Source: an uncultured Blautia sp.
GTDB taxonomy: Bacteria > Bacillota > Clostridia > Lachnospirales > Lachnospiraceae
DNA length: 54,585 bases
Assembly (NCBI GenBank): GCA_900551075.1
Contig: URVB01000022.1
Span: forward strand, 1 to 54,585
Direction: 5' to 3'
Made by a program: the position numbers and the translations under genes. The notes beneath the pieces are model-generated. The model had not been told where the DNA came from. It worked only from the letters and a program-made list of their open reading frames with translations, and searched no databases. How positions within the stretch are numbered: the stretch's first letter is position 1; the number at the start of each line of letters is the position of its first letter. Shown one piece after another: positions 8,016 through 16,214 of this stretch.

Positions 8016-10241
8016 CTATTCAAGTCCCGCTTCTTCGTTCGTGATGCCCTCGCTCTCCATATCATTGCCCTGAATCGGGTCCGACTCGTCCTTAAGCGGC
8101 GCAGGGGCACTTGTGTTGGAAACCGCCTCATGGAGGTCATCGGAAAATGTTTCCAGGGTTTCCGACATGATATATTCCCCCTCATCATTCAGACGGTATT
8201 CTCCATTTTCATCCAGCAGATAACCCTCCTCATCAATCCGATTGCCTTCCAGGTCAATACGGTTTCCTTCGCCATCTACCAGATTTCCCTCTTCATCCAC
8301 TTCGCTTCCGGAAACACTCTCCAGATTTCCGTCAAAACCTTCCCACAGCTCTGTTTCAGGCACATATCCATTGGATACTTCGTCCGGAAGAATATTCAGA
8401 TACGGAAGCAGCTCTGACAAAATCCCCTGTGCCACATACTGTGCATATTTACTGTCTGCCTGCTCCTCTGCATTTGGTTCGTCTATGACTACATAAATCA
8501 CAACCTGTGGTTCTGCTACCGGTGCAAATCCAATAAAAGAAACCAGATATTTGCCGTTTCCGCGGGGCAGCTTCTCTGCAGTACCGGTCTTACCGCCGGA
8601 GCTGTAGCCCTGCACCTTGGTATACCGGCTGGTACCCTGTTCCACGCTGAGCTGCATATAAGAGCGTATATCCGATGAAATATTTGCAGAAACCGTCTGC
8701 TTCAGCAGTATAGGCGTAATATTTTTGATGATGCCTCCGCCGGAATCCCTGATCTTCGTTACAAGGTGCGGCTGATAATAATATCCTCCGTTAATCACGG
8801 AGCACATGGCATTAATCTCCTGGAGCATCGTACAGGTAAAGCCCTGTCCGAACGCAGAACATGCCAGCTCTGTCTCTCCCATAGTATCTGTCGTATGAAT
8901 GATTCCGACGCCCTCGTTCGGAAGATCGATTCCTGTCCTGGTACCGAAATTAAACTGGCTCTGTGACTTGATAAACTGCTCATCACCCATTTTGGCCGCA
9001 ATCTGCATCATACCGTCGTTGCACGAATTGGCAATCACCTCTGCCAAAGTCTCTGTTCCATGCGCATCCGGATACGCCGCACATTTAATAAACGGGTCTC
9101 CGTTTGCACCAAATGCCTGGCCCCCATCACATTCAAAGGTATCACTGACAGAAATCTTTCCCTTTTCCAGGGCGGCTGCCATAACGATTGGTTTTACTGT
9201 GGAACCCGGTTCATAGGCATCTGTAACGCAGAAATTATTCCACATCGCATTCAGAGCCTCAACGGTTTCCGCATCATTCATCTTTTTGATTTCTTCTTCC
9301 GTATGGACCTTAGACATATCCCTCGGCTCATTCAGATCGTAACGGTCACCGCCGTCCATGGCAATAATCTCTCCGGTGGAAGGGTTTTCCACAATCACGC
9401 CGATGTTCTTTGCCCCCATCTTCTTATTGAAGCCATTGACATATTTCTCTACGATCTGCTGGGCGCCTACATCCAGGGTCGTCTCAATACTCTTACCGTT
9501 GGTCGTCTCTATGATCGTCTGCTCTACGTCGGAATTGTTGTTAAAATATCCATATTGACGCCCATCCGCTCCCATCAGAGTACTATTGTAATATCCTTCC
9601 AGCCCCCAGTCCGCCACATCACGGGAAAAAGTAAATCCAATGGTGTCACAGGCAAGATCATTAAACGGGTAAATCCTCAGATAATCCTCCTCAAACCATA
9701 CACCCTTTACATTATTGCGCTCTTTTATCTCAGATTTTGTCAGATTACTGTCCTCAGGAATTGTTGTATATTCCTCAAATTCCTTTTTTTCATCCATGGA
9801 AAGCTCTTTTTTCAGAATCTGATACTGGCTTTCCTTGGTACTGTCCCCGGTCAGCCGCTCACGGATATCATTTTCATCTAATCCCAGAATATCCGTCAAT
9901 GCCCGTATCGTCGGTTCTGCATAATCGGTATTTGAATTCACCGTCTTGCAGTCCAGGATGACATTATAGACCTTATTGCTGGTGGCGAGAAGATTGCCGT
10001 TTTTATCGTAAATATCGCCTCGCTTCGCAGGCAGGACACGGCTCTCATACTTCTGCTGAGCCTGGCTCAATACCTGTTTTTTGTATTTGCTTCCACTGGT
10101 TGCATTGATATACGTAATTCTTACCATCAAACAGACTAAAGCCAGCAACACTCCGCCAAGGAGTATCACCAGCTTTTTTCTCATTTGAAAATTAATTTTT
10201 CTCTGGGGTTTTCTTTTATTTTTTCGTCTTGTATTGCTCAA
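8016..10241 (-). CDS. Class B penicillin-binding protein with acidic repeat tail
   Basis: A 741-aa FtsI/PbpB-type transpeptidase. It has a basic cytoplasmic N-terminus, one membrane segment (about residues 22-44), a dimerisation domain (PAKRGDIYDKNGNLLA) and a transpeptidase domain with YEPGSTVK, SCN and an intact GGKTGTAE. After the catalytic domain there is an acidic tail of about 120 residues with six short repeats (648-692). A TTG start at 10241 is likely because AGTAGGTGA sits 4 bases upstream; the first ATG, at 10184, has no ribosome binding site. It follows ftsL closely. Position after ftsL suggests the division PBP that partners FtsW. Confidence 0.9.
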   Translation of the reverse strand: MSNTRRKNKRKPQRKINFQMRKKLVILLGGVLLALVCLMVRITYINATSGSKYKKQVLSQAQQKYESRVLPAKRGDIYDKNGNLLATSNKVYNVILDCKTVNSNTDYAEPTIRALTDILGLDENDIRERLTGDSTKESQYQILKKELSMDEKKEFEEYTTIPEDSNLTKSEIKERNNVKGVWFEEDYLRIYPFNDLACDTIGFTFSRDVADWGLEGYYNSTLMGADGRQYGYFNNNSDVEQTIIETTNGKSIETTLDVGAQQIVEKYVNGFNKKMGAKNIGVIVENPSTGEIIAMDGGDRYDLNEPRDMSKVHTEEEIKKMNDAETVEALNAMWNNFCVTDAYEPGSTVKPIVMAAALEKGKISVSDTFECDGGQAFGANGDPFIKCAAYPDAHGTETLAEVIANSCNDGMMQIAAKMGDEQFIKSQSQFNFGTRTGIDLPNEGVGIIHTTDTMGETELACSAFGQGFTCTMLQEINAMCSVINGGYYYQPHLVTKIRDSGGGIIKNITPILLKQTVSANISSDIRSYMQLSVEQGTSRYTKVQGYSSGGKTGTAEKLPRGNGKYLVSFIGFAPVAEPQVVIYVVIDEPNAEEQADSKYAQYVAQGILSELLPYLNILPDEVSNGYVPETELWEGFDGNLESVSGSEVDEEGNLVDGEGNRIDLEGNRIDEEGYLLDENGEYRLNDEGEYIMSETLETFSDDLHEAVSNTSAPAPLKDESDPIQGNDMESEGITNEEAGLE
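8166..8300 (-). repeat. Heptad-like acidic repeats in the PBP tail
   Basis: Five consecutive 7-residue units follow the pattern [VIL]D-x-[EN]G-x-x (VDEEGNL, VDGEGNR, IDLEGNR, IDEEGYL, LDENGEY), then a related unit RLNDEGEY. They lie in the extracytoplasmic tail and resemble the DENG-Y and GEYD elements of the FtsQ tail. Confidence 0.85.
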
Positions 10242-10249
10242 ATAATCAC

Positions 10250-10813
10250 CTACTTAGATTCAGGAACATCCTGATACTGTCTCACATAGCTGCTTCCGGA
10301 CGTCTCATATGTCATCTTCTGGTCCTCTGATGGATATTTCATTCCAAGGCGGCCGATTGCAATTTTCTTAATCCTGTTCAAATCTACATTGGAGGTCACC
10401 TGGCTGTAATATGCGTCATTGTCCTCCTTTAGCTGCGTCAGCTCAGATTCCAGGGAGGCCACAGTCTTCATACTGGCTGTAATCTCTGATTTCAGTTGCA
10501 GATAATTTACACAGAAAAAAAGCACCGAAGCGGAAACAACCGCCAAAAATACCACGAATCCGCGGCTCATGCTCATAGCCTTTTCTCTGTTTCTCTGTGT
10601 CTTTCTGCTCACCTGTCTTGTTCTCTCTGAACCCCCTGCGTTTTCTATTGCTGCAGTCCTGCGTCGTCTAACCTGCTCCTGAGGCATCGGATACTTCCTT
10701 GCCGGAACCTCCTGAAGTCTTCTGGCTGTGCTTCCCTCCACATACATTCCCCGGTTTCTTCCCGCAGTATTCATATTTCTTCTGGCTGTCGCCGGCCTGT
10801 TTGTCTTCGCCAT
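10250..10813 (-). CDS. ftsL: FtsL-type cell division protein
   Basis: A 187-aa bitopic protein with a long basic N-terminal cytoplasmic region (about 85 residues, many Arg), one membrane segment (about 85-105) and a coiled coil (LKSEITASMKTVASLESEL). The ending is typical of FtsL: DLNRIKKIAIGRLGMKYP. FtsL forms a trimer with FtsB/DivIC and FtsQ/DivIB that activates septal synthesis. I chose the ATG at 10813, with GAGGCAGG upstream, over a GTG at 10825. It lies between rsmH and the first PBP, the canonical ftsL slot. The family is poorly conserved, so the call rests on topology, C-terminus and position. Confidence 0.85.
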   Translation of the reverse strand: MAKTNRPATARRNMNTAGRNRGMYVEGSTARRLQEVPARKYPMPQEQVRRRRTAAIENAGGSERTRQVSRKTQRNREKAMSMSRGFVVFLAVVSASVLFFCVNYLQLKSEITASMKTVASLESELTQLKEDNDAYYSQVTSNVDLNRIKKIAIGRLGMKYPSEDQKMTYETSGSSYVRQYQDVPESK

Positions 10814-10848
10814 TTCCTGCCTCACTAACTTCTATTACAATTACAAAC

Positions 10849-11787
10849 CTAAAGCCTCCGTTCAAAAATCCGGAGCTTTGCGCTCTTTGAACGGGGATTC
10901 TCTTCCATTTCTACCGCACCCGGAAGTATCGGCTTCCTGGTGATCACTTTTCCTTTTGATTTCTTATTGCAAACGCAAACCGGAAAATCTGCCGGACAGG
11001 TGCATGGATTTTCACTCTTTTTGAAAATCGTCTTTACGATTCTGTCTTCCAAAGAATGAAAGGTAATAATACAGATTCTGCCTTCATTTCCCAGCATATC
11101 GATCATCCCCTCCAGAGAGTCCCGCAGTACATCCAGCTCCCGGTTCAATTCAATCCGGATTGCCTGGAAGGTTCGCTTGGACGGATGTCCGCCGGACGCC
11201 TGCATTCTCATTGGAATGGCATGCCGAATGATTTCCGTCAGCTCTTTGGTAGTCCGAACCGGCGACTCCTGTCTTGCTGCTACAATATGCTTCGCGATAT
11301 TTTTTGCAAATTTATCTTCTCCGTAATCACGGATAATACGGTATAATTCCTTTTCCTCATAGCCATTGACAATATCAGCGGCTGTCTGGCTCTGTCTCCG
11401 GTCCATGCGCATATCCAGGGGCGCATCTGCCCGATAAGTAAACCCCCGGTCCTCATTGTCAAGCTGATAGGAAGAAACTCCCAAATCCAGTAAAATCCCA
11501 TCTACCTTCCGGATACCGCGGGCTTTCAGTTCATTCACCATGTAACAATAATTGCTGCGAATGATCGTTGTCTTGTCCTTATAGGCAGCCAGCCTTTCAT
11601 TCGCAGCAATTATCGCATCCTGGTCTTGATCTATGCCAATAAATCTCCCCTTGGCAGAAAGTTTCTCACATACCCGAAGGGCATGCCCCGCTCCTCCTAA
11701 AGTTCCATCCACATAGATTCCCTCCGGCTTTACCCTTAAGCCGGCGATGGTTTCTTCCAGTAATACAGATTTGTGATGAAATTCCAT
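10849..11787 (-). CDS. rsmH: 16S rRNA (cytosine(1402)-N(4))-methyltransferase
   Basis: RsmH (MraW) N4-methylates C1402 of 16S rRNA using S-adenosylmethionine. The 312-aa protein starts MEFHHKSVLLEETI, has the SAM motif DGTLGGAGHA, then LLDLGVSSYQLD and the C-terminal ITFHSLEDRIVK and NPRSKSAKLR signatures, all intact. It lies 35 bases after mraZ as the second gene of the dcw operon. Overproduction of MraZ is known in other bacteria to be counteracted by this neighbour. Confidence 0.96.
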   Translation of the reverse strand: MEFHHKSVLLEETIAGLRVKPEGIYVDGTLGGAGHALRVCEKLSAKGRFIGIDQDQDAIIAANERLAAYKDKTTIIRSNYCYMVNELKARGIRKVDGILLDLGVSSYQLDNEDRGFTYRADAPLDMRMDRRQSQTAADIVNGYEEKELYRIIRDYGEDKFAKNIAKHIVAARQESPVRTTKELTEIIRHAIPMRMQASGGHPSKRTFQAIRIELNRELDVLRDSLEGMIDMLGNEGRICIITFHSLEDRIVKTIFKKSENPCTCPADFPVCVCNKKSKGKVITRKPILPGAVEMEENPRSKSAKLRIFERRL

Positions 11788-11822
11788 ATCCGTCTCCTGT
11801 TGGATTTCTTTCGGCGTAACGC

Positions 11823-12254
11823 TCAGATGATGATACCCATGTCCTGCATCCCCTCTGCAATACTATCCATATCATCATAATTGCAATTCTCGCTCCACTT
11901 CTCTTTGCTCCATACTTCAATCCTGTTCAGATTACCTGTCAGCACCACATCCTTTTCCAGACCGGCAAATTCCCGTAAGGTCTGAGGTACAAGGATTCTC
12001 CCCTGCTTGTCCAGTTCACAGCTTGTAGCACCGGCAACAAAGAAACGTGAGAAGGTTCTTGCGTTCTTATTTGTAAGTGGTAATGCTCTGAGTTTTTCTT
12101 CAAAGGCTTCCCATTCATTCATAGGATAAATGGAAAGACAGCCATCCAAGCCCTTTGTCAGGACAAACTCTTCCCCTAAGAGCTCCCTGAATTTTGAAGG
12201 GATAATCAAACGCCCCTTCGCGTCGATCGTATGGTTGTATTCTCCCATGAACAT
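11823..12254 (-). CDS. mraZ: Transcriptional regulator MraZ
   Basis: A 143-aa protein with two SpoVT/AbrB-like swapped-hairpin domains: MFMGEYNHTIDAKGRLIIP in the first and ATSCELDKQGRILVPQTLR in the second. MraZ forms a ring and binds direct repeats in its own promoter to control the dcw operon. The ATG at 12254 is preceded by AGTAGGTGA at good spacing and gives the conserved MFMGEY N-terminus; a GTG at 12263 would overlap that site. It is the first gene of the operon, with five MraZ-box-like repeats upstream. Confidence 0.96.
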   Translation of the reverse strand: MFMGEYNHTIDAKGRLIIPSKFRELLGEEFVLTKGLDGCLSIYPMNEWEAFEEKLRALPLTNKNARTFSRFFVAGATSCELDKQGRILVPQTLREFAGLEKDVVLTGNLNRIEVWSKEKWSENCNYDDMDSIAEGMQDMGIII

Positions 12255-12322
12255 GTAACTCACCTACTCTCATGAAGTACGATTCTCCCCTTCGTACTTC
12301 CGGATGCGAATGGTCATCTCTG

Positions 12323-12368
12323 CCACTTTCCCTCCATTCGTCACCACTATTCTCCACTTCCTACCACT
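12323..12368 (-). promoter_or_regulatory. Array of MraZ boxes
   Basis: On the minus strand, five AGTGG/AATGG boxes occur as plus-strand CCACT or CCATT at 12323, 12334, 12344, 12354 and 12364. Four are spaced exactly 10 bases apart and the fifth 11. Known MraZ sites are short GTG-containing direct repeats on a 10-base phase. The array lies directly downstream of the -10 element, so binding should block transcription. Confidence 0.8.
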
Positions 12369-12377
12369 TATGACCTT

Positions 12378-12406
12378 ATCATAAACCATTTACCCTGAAA
12401 TTACAA
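12378..12406 (-). promoter_or_regulatory. dcw operon promoter
   Basis: TTGTAA (12401-12406) and TATGAT (12378-12383), read on the minus strand, are separated by 17 bases and lie about 125 bases before mraZ. The MraZ boxes begin about 10 bases downstream of the -10. Confidence 0.75.
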
Positions 12407-12482
12407 GTGGAAATCTGAGTTTTTTATATACACCCTTGTGAGTTTTTGTGTCCTGTCCGGAAAAAGCAGGTCCAAATACGCC

Positions 12483-12517
12483 AAAAACCCTGTAGCTCTG
12501 CACGCTACAGGGTTTTT
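12483..12517 (-). terminator. Rho-independent terminator after lgt
   Basis: A 14-bp perfect stem (AAAAACCCTGTAGC with its complement) and 7-base loop end in a T-run on either strand. It closes the ychF-lgt transcription unit and isolates it from the dcw promoter. Confidence 0.9.
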
Positions 12518-12547
12518 GATTATTTCTGATATTGAACGATCAATTGA

Positions 12548-13660
12548 TCAAGCCTCTGGCTGATCCTGAGATTCTTCTGCAGATCTCTCCTGCTTTGAAT
12601 CCTGCGGTTCAACCGCCTCTGCAGCATTCGCATCCGGCAGTACAGTCCCAGTCTCCCAGGCAGCCGCACCATCTTCCTCATGGACACTGTGCTCATTGCC
12701 GGAAATCTCTGCCCTGGCCTGTTTCTGTTCCCGCTCTTCCTCCTCGGCCGCTGCTCTTTCCTCTGCTTCATAGCGTTCCTCTCTTCTGCGTCTGCGGGTA
12801 GCTTCCCGTTTCTTCGCCATGATACACCGCACGGTAATAATGATCCGAAAGACAACAAACAGAATCACCGATACACACAGGGAAATCGGAATCCCGGTTC
12901 CCGGAATCAACAGCTTGTCTGAACGGAGCAGTTCCATAAAAAACCGAATCAGGGCATAGCCTGCCAGGTACCGCATGAAAATCTCACCCTGGTATCTCTT
13001 CCTTCTGCGCCGCGCGAGCAGAACCAAAAACAGCAGCAGACATAAAAGGCTCTCATATAAAAATACCGGATGTACTTGAATATAAGAAATGCCGTCCACT
13101 GTCACCAGGTTCTCTCTCATCCCTGCTGTTACCTCACCGGAACGGACTGCAGACAGTGGAAGCTGCATGGCAAACACCTGGTCCGTATATTCACCAAAGG
13201 ATTCCCTGTTAAAGAAGTTTCCCCACCTTCCTATTATTTGCCCGATCAAAAGCCCCATACTGGCAGTGTCTGCCATTTGTCCAAAAGGAAGCTTTCTGAT
13301 CCTGCAGAACGCTGCGGCAGCCAGCGTGCCTCCGAAAATCCCGCCGTAAATCGCCATGCCGCCGTTTCTGGTATTCATGATTTCCAGAATATTTCCTTTG
13401 TATAAGCTCCAGGTACAGCCTACATAGTACAATCTTGCACCAAGCACTCCGAAAATCAACGCAAGAATCACCATATCCAGATATAAATTCTGATTCTGGC
13501 TGCTGCGTTTCGCCTCCAGCACTACAAACGCAATTCCAAGAAGCATCCCCACTGCAATCAAAATCCCATATATCGTAATTTCAAATCCAAAAATGCGAAT
13601 GGATTTTCCCACATAATCCAGAGTGAGCTGAATTCCCGGAAAACGAATCGACATATCCAT
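12548..13660 (-). CDS. lgt: Prolipoprotein diacylglyceryl transferase with charged tail
   Basis: Lgt transfers diacylglycerol from phosphatidylglycerol to the lipobox Cys of prolipoproteins in the membrane. The signature GRWGNFFNRESFG is present, together with seven or so membrane segments over about 275 residues and an N-terminal FPGIQL. The protein is 370 aa, about 90 longer than usual: residues from about 278 form a very charged tail, first Arg-rich (REATRRRRREERYEAEE), then Glu/Ala-rich. The tail should be cytoplasmic by the positive-inside rule, but I cannot assign it a role. It lies 11 bases after ychF. Confidence 0.95.
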   Translation of the reverse strand: MDMSIRFPGIQLTLDYVGKSIRIFGFEITIYGILIAVGMLLGIAFVVLEAKRSSQNQNLYLDMVILALIFGVLGARLYYVGCTWSLYKGNILEIMNTRNGGMAIYGGIFGGTLAAAAFCRIRKLPFGQMADTASMGLLIGQIIGRWGNFFNRESFGEYTDQVFAMQLPLSAVRSGEVTAGMRENLVTVDGISYIQVHPVFLYESLLCLLLFLVLLARRRRKRYQGEIFMRYLAGYALIRFFMELLRSDKLLIPGTGIPISLCVSVILFVVFRIIITVRCIMAKKREATRRRRREERYEAEERAAAEEEEREQKQARAEISGNEHSVHEEDGAAAWETGTVLPDANAAEAVEPQDSKQERSAEESQDQPEA

Positions 13661-13671
13661 AATACACCTTT

Positions 13672-14769
13672 TTATACGTTAAACCGGAATAAAATTACAT
13701 CTCCATCCTGTACAACGTATTCTTTCCCTTCCATGCGTACCAATCCTTTATCTCTTGCACCTGCATAGGAACCGCAGTCCAAAAGGTCCTGATAATTTAC
13801 CACCTCAGCCTTGATGAAACCTCTTTCAAAATCCGTATGGATCTTTCCTGCCGCCTGCGGAGCCTTTGTTCCGATCCTGATTGTCCAGGCCCTTGTCTCG
13901 TCTTCTCCTGACGTCAAAAAGCTCATAAGTCCCAGCAGGCGGTAGCTTGCTCTCACCAGCTTTTCAAGGCCGGACTCCGTAAGCCCCAGATCCTCCAGGA
14001 ACATTTTTTTCTCATCCTCGTCCAGCTCCGCGATCTCCTGCTCAATCTGTGCACAGATCACAAAAATCCCGCTGTTCTGCTCTCCTGCATACCTTCTGAC
14101 TTCCTGCACATAGGAATTGGAAGCACCATCATCTGCAAGCTCATCCTCCGCAACATTCGCAGCATAGATGACCGGTTTCCATGTCAGCAGATTGTAAGTA
14201 TTCATCCATGCCTCTTCATCCTCATTTTCCAGCTCCATGGTGATAGCCAGCTTATCATCTTCCAAATGCGCCCTTACTCTCTGAAGAAAATCCAGCTCTT
14301 TTGCAGCCTCTTTATCCATGCGTACCGTTTTTGTAACCTTTGCGATCCTTCTCTCCAGAATCTCCAAATCCGAAAAAACCAATTCCAGGTTTATGGTTTC
14401 TATATCACGCAAGGGATCGATGCTTCCATCCACATGAACCACATTGGAATCCTCAAAGCAGCGCACAACATGTACAATGGCATCCACCTCGCGAATATTT
14501 GCAAGGAACTGGTTACCCAATCCCTCTCCCCTGGACGCACCCTTTACCAGTCCGGCGATATCAACAAATTCTATGACCGCCGGGGTCACTTTCTTTGAAT
14601 GATAGAAATCCCCGAGCAGCTTCAGCCGCTCATCCGGTACAGTAACAACACCCACGTTAGGGTCAATGGTACAGAACGGATAGTTCGCGGATTCCGCTCC
14701 CGCCTTTGTCAGAGAATTAAACAATGTACTCTTTCCCACATTGGGCAAACCTACAATACCAAGCTTCAT
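13672..14769 (-). CDS. ychF: Obg-like P-loop ATPase YchF
   Basis: A 365-aa member of the TRAFAC YchF/OLA1 family, which binds ATP in preference to GTP and associates with ribosomes. Motifs are GLPNVGKSTLFN (P-loop), a G3-like DIAGLVKGASRGEGLGN and the C-terminal TGS-like domain (TIRIGTKAPQAAGKIHTDFERGF). The length is standard. It precedes lgt by 11 bases and has its own promoter-like region with a tandem repeat. It is a conserved housekeeping protein, implicated in translation and stress responses in other bacteria. Confidence 0.96.
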   Translation of the reverse strand: MKLGIVGLPNVGKSTLFNSLTKAGAESANYPFCTIDPNVGVVTVPDERLKLLGDFYHSKKVTPAVIEFVDIAGLVKGASRGEGLGNQFLANIREVDAIVHVVRCFEDSNVVHVDGSIDPLRDIETINLELVFSDLEILERRIAKVTKTVRMDKEAAKELDFLQRVRAHLEDDKLAITMELENEDEEAWMNTYNLLTWKPVIYAANVAEDELADDGASNSYVQEVRRYAGEQNSGIFVICAQIEQEIAELDEDEKKMFLEDLGLTESGLEKLVRASYRLLGLMSFLTSGEDETRAWTIRIGTKAPQAAGKIHTDFERGFIKAEVVNYQDLLDCGSYAGARDKGLVRMEGKEYVVQDGDVILFRFNV

Positions 14770-14805
14770 AACAATTCCCTTTCCTTCTTTGTCTGAATTT
14801 ATCTG

Positions 14806-14844
14806 ATTATGTTTTATCTTATCATATTATGCTTTATCTTATCA
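14806..14844. repeat. 20-bp tandem repeat upstream of ychF
   Basis: Two 19-base copies of ATTATGYTTTATCTTATCA (14806-14824 and 14826-14844) differ at one base and sit exactly 20 bases apart, about two helical turns. They overlap the likely ychF promoter and may be an operator. Confidence 0.7.
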
Positions 14845-14865
14845 CATCTGGAGATATAAGGTCAA
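14836..14865 (-). promoter_or_regulatory. Possible ychF-lgt promoter
   Basis: TTGACC (14860-14865) and TAAGAT (14836-14841) on the minus strand are 18 bases apart, about 65 bases before ychF. The -35 overlaps the thiN stop and the -10 lies in the tandem repeat. The -10 is a moderate match. Confidence 0.45.
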
Positions 14866-15533
14866 TCCCGGGACATGACCATAAGCAGCGTCCCTTTGTC
14901 AAAGGTCACCTTTGCCTTCCGGGCTATGATCTCATTGCTGACCGTCAGTCCGCTGTCCGAGGCTTTCAGATGATGGCCGTGAAGCGGATACTTGAATCCT
15001 TCCAGAGTAAGTCCCGTCACCTCTTCTCCCAGAGGAAAAAAAGAAACATATTTTCCGAACTGCTGCTCCTTTTCTAAAACCATTCCATCTTCCGCCAGCA
15101 TCATATAATTGTTGGCATCTGCAATGGAAATATGCACGCCTCTTTCTTTTCCCATAGCCAAAAGACCTATATTGGCAAGCATATGATCCAAACGGCTGCC
15201 GGTAGCACCGAGAAGCAGAATTTCCCTTGCCCCCTTTTCGACCGCAAGGCAGACTGCCGACTGGGTATCCGAATCATCCTTTTCCGGCCTCAGGCGCCGG
15301 ATTTCCAAATCCCGGGCCTGTTTCAGATATTCCTTTCCTTCTGCCGAAAGACTGTCAAAATCCCCAATTACCGAATCCGGAAAAATTTGAGTTTCCACCA
15401 AAAATTCCAGCCCTTTATCTGCCGCAATCAGACAGGGCCGTCTTCCCCCGCCGCCCTTCAGGCTTTCTCTCAAAAAATCGAGGGCAAAACCTTTTTGGAT
15501 ATTGCCCCCGCTTACAATTATCGTATCGACCAT
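14862..15533 (-). CDS. thiN: Thiamine pyrophosphokinase
   Basis: ThiN transfers pyrophosphate from ATP to thiamine, giving thiamine diphosphate. The 223-aa protein shows AADKGLEFL, PDSVIGDFDSL, RPEKDDSDTQ and LGATGSRLDHMLAN, the conserved nucleotide- and thiamine-site segments. I prefer the ATG at 15533 because GAGGGACAGC lies just upstream; an ATG at 15545 overlaps the rpe stop (ATGA) and cannot be excluded. It is the last gene of the priA-to-thiN run, the usual place in Firmicutes. Confidence 0.93.
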   Translation of the reverse strand: MVDTIIVSGGNIQKGFALDFLRESLKGGGGRRPCLIAADKGLEFLVETQIFPDSVIGDFDSLSAEGKEYLKQARDLEIRRLRPEKDDSDTQSAVCLAVEKGAREILLLGATGSRLDHMLANIGLLAMGKERGVHISIADANNYMMLAEDGMVLEKEQQFGKYVSFFPLGEEVTGLTLEGFKYPLHGHHLKASDSGLTVSNEIIARKAKVTFDKGTLLMVMSRD

Positions 15534-15541
15534 GCTGTCCC

Positions 15542-16213
15542 TCATTCAACTGTCTCAATAATTCTTTCGATCCCGCGGCGAATCCGCCTTACATTTGCTT
15601 CCAAATCCCCGTTAAAAACATAAGAGCCCGCAACAAACAGGTTTGCTCCTGCTTTGATAACTGTCTCCAGCGTATCGTCATTAATGCCGCCATCTACCTG
15701 AATATCCACATCCAGGCCTTCTTTCTCAATCAATGCACGAAGCTCCTGAATTTTTTCTGTACATTCATCAATGTATTTCTGTCCTCCGAAGCCCGGCTGC
15801 ACAGTCATCACCAGAACCATATCCACATCCTCAAGCAAATGACTGATATCGTTGACAGGCGTTGCAGGCTTAATAGATACGCCCGCCTTTACACCCGCGT
15901 CGCGAATCTGCTCAATCGCTCTCTCCAGGTCCTCACACGCCTCCGCATGAACGGTTATGGAATCTGCACCGCAATCCACAAAATCCTGGATATAACGCTC
16001 CGGAGCTGTTACCATCAGATGCACATCAAAAAACAGCTTTGACTCTTTACGGATGGATTTGATCACCGGCATTCCGAACGAAATACTCGGTACAAAGTCA
16101 CCATCCATAACATCAATATGGAGCCATTCAATTCCTGCACGCTCCAAAATTTTGATCTGTTCGCCCAGACGGTTAAAATCCGCCGATAAAATTGAAGGGC
16201 ATAATTGATACAT
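15542..16213 (-). CDS. rpe: Ribulose-phosphate 3-epimerase
   Basis: Rpe interconverts ribulose 5-phosphate and xylulose 5-phosphate in the pentose phosphate pathway. The 223-aa TIM barrel has CPSILSADF at the N-terminus, HIDVMDGDFVPSISFG (metal-binding), DVHLMVTAPE, VMTVQPGFGGQKY and DIQVDGGIN. A good ribosome binding site (AAAGGAGA) precedes the ATG. It begins 1 base after rsgA. Position in the rsgA-rpe-thiN trio is standard for Firmicutes, so it is probably not dedicated to the ula locus further right. Confidence 0.96.
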   Translation of the reverse strand: MYQLCPSILSADFNRLGEQIKILERAGIEWLHIDVMDGDFVPSISFGMPVIKSIRKESKLFFDVHLMVTAPERYIQDFVDCGADSITVHAEACEDLERAIEQIRDAGVKAGVSIKPATPVNDISHLLEDVDMVLVMTVQPGFGGQKYIDECTEKIQELRALIEKEGLDVDIQVDGGINDDTLETVIKAGANLFVAGSYVFNGDLEANVRRIRRGIERIIETVE

Positions 16214-16214
16214 A

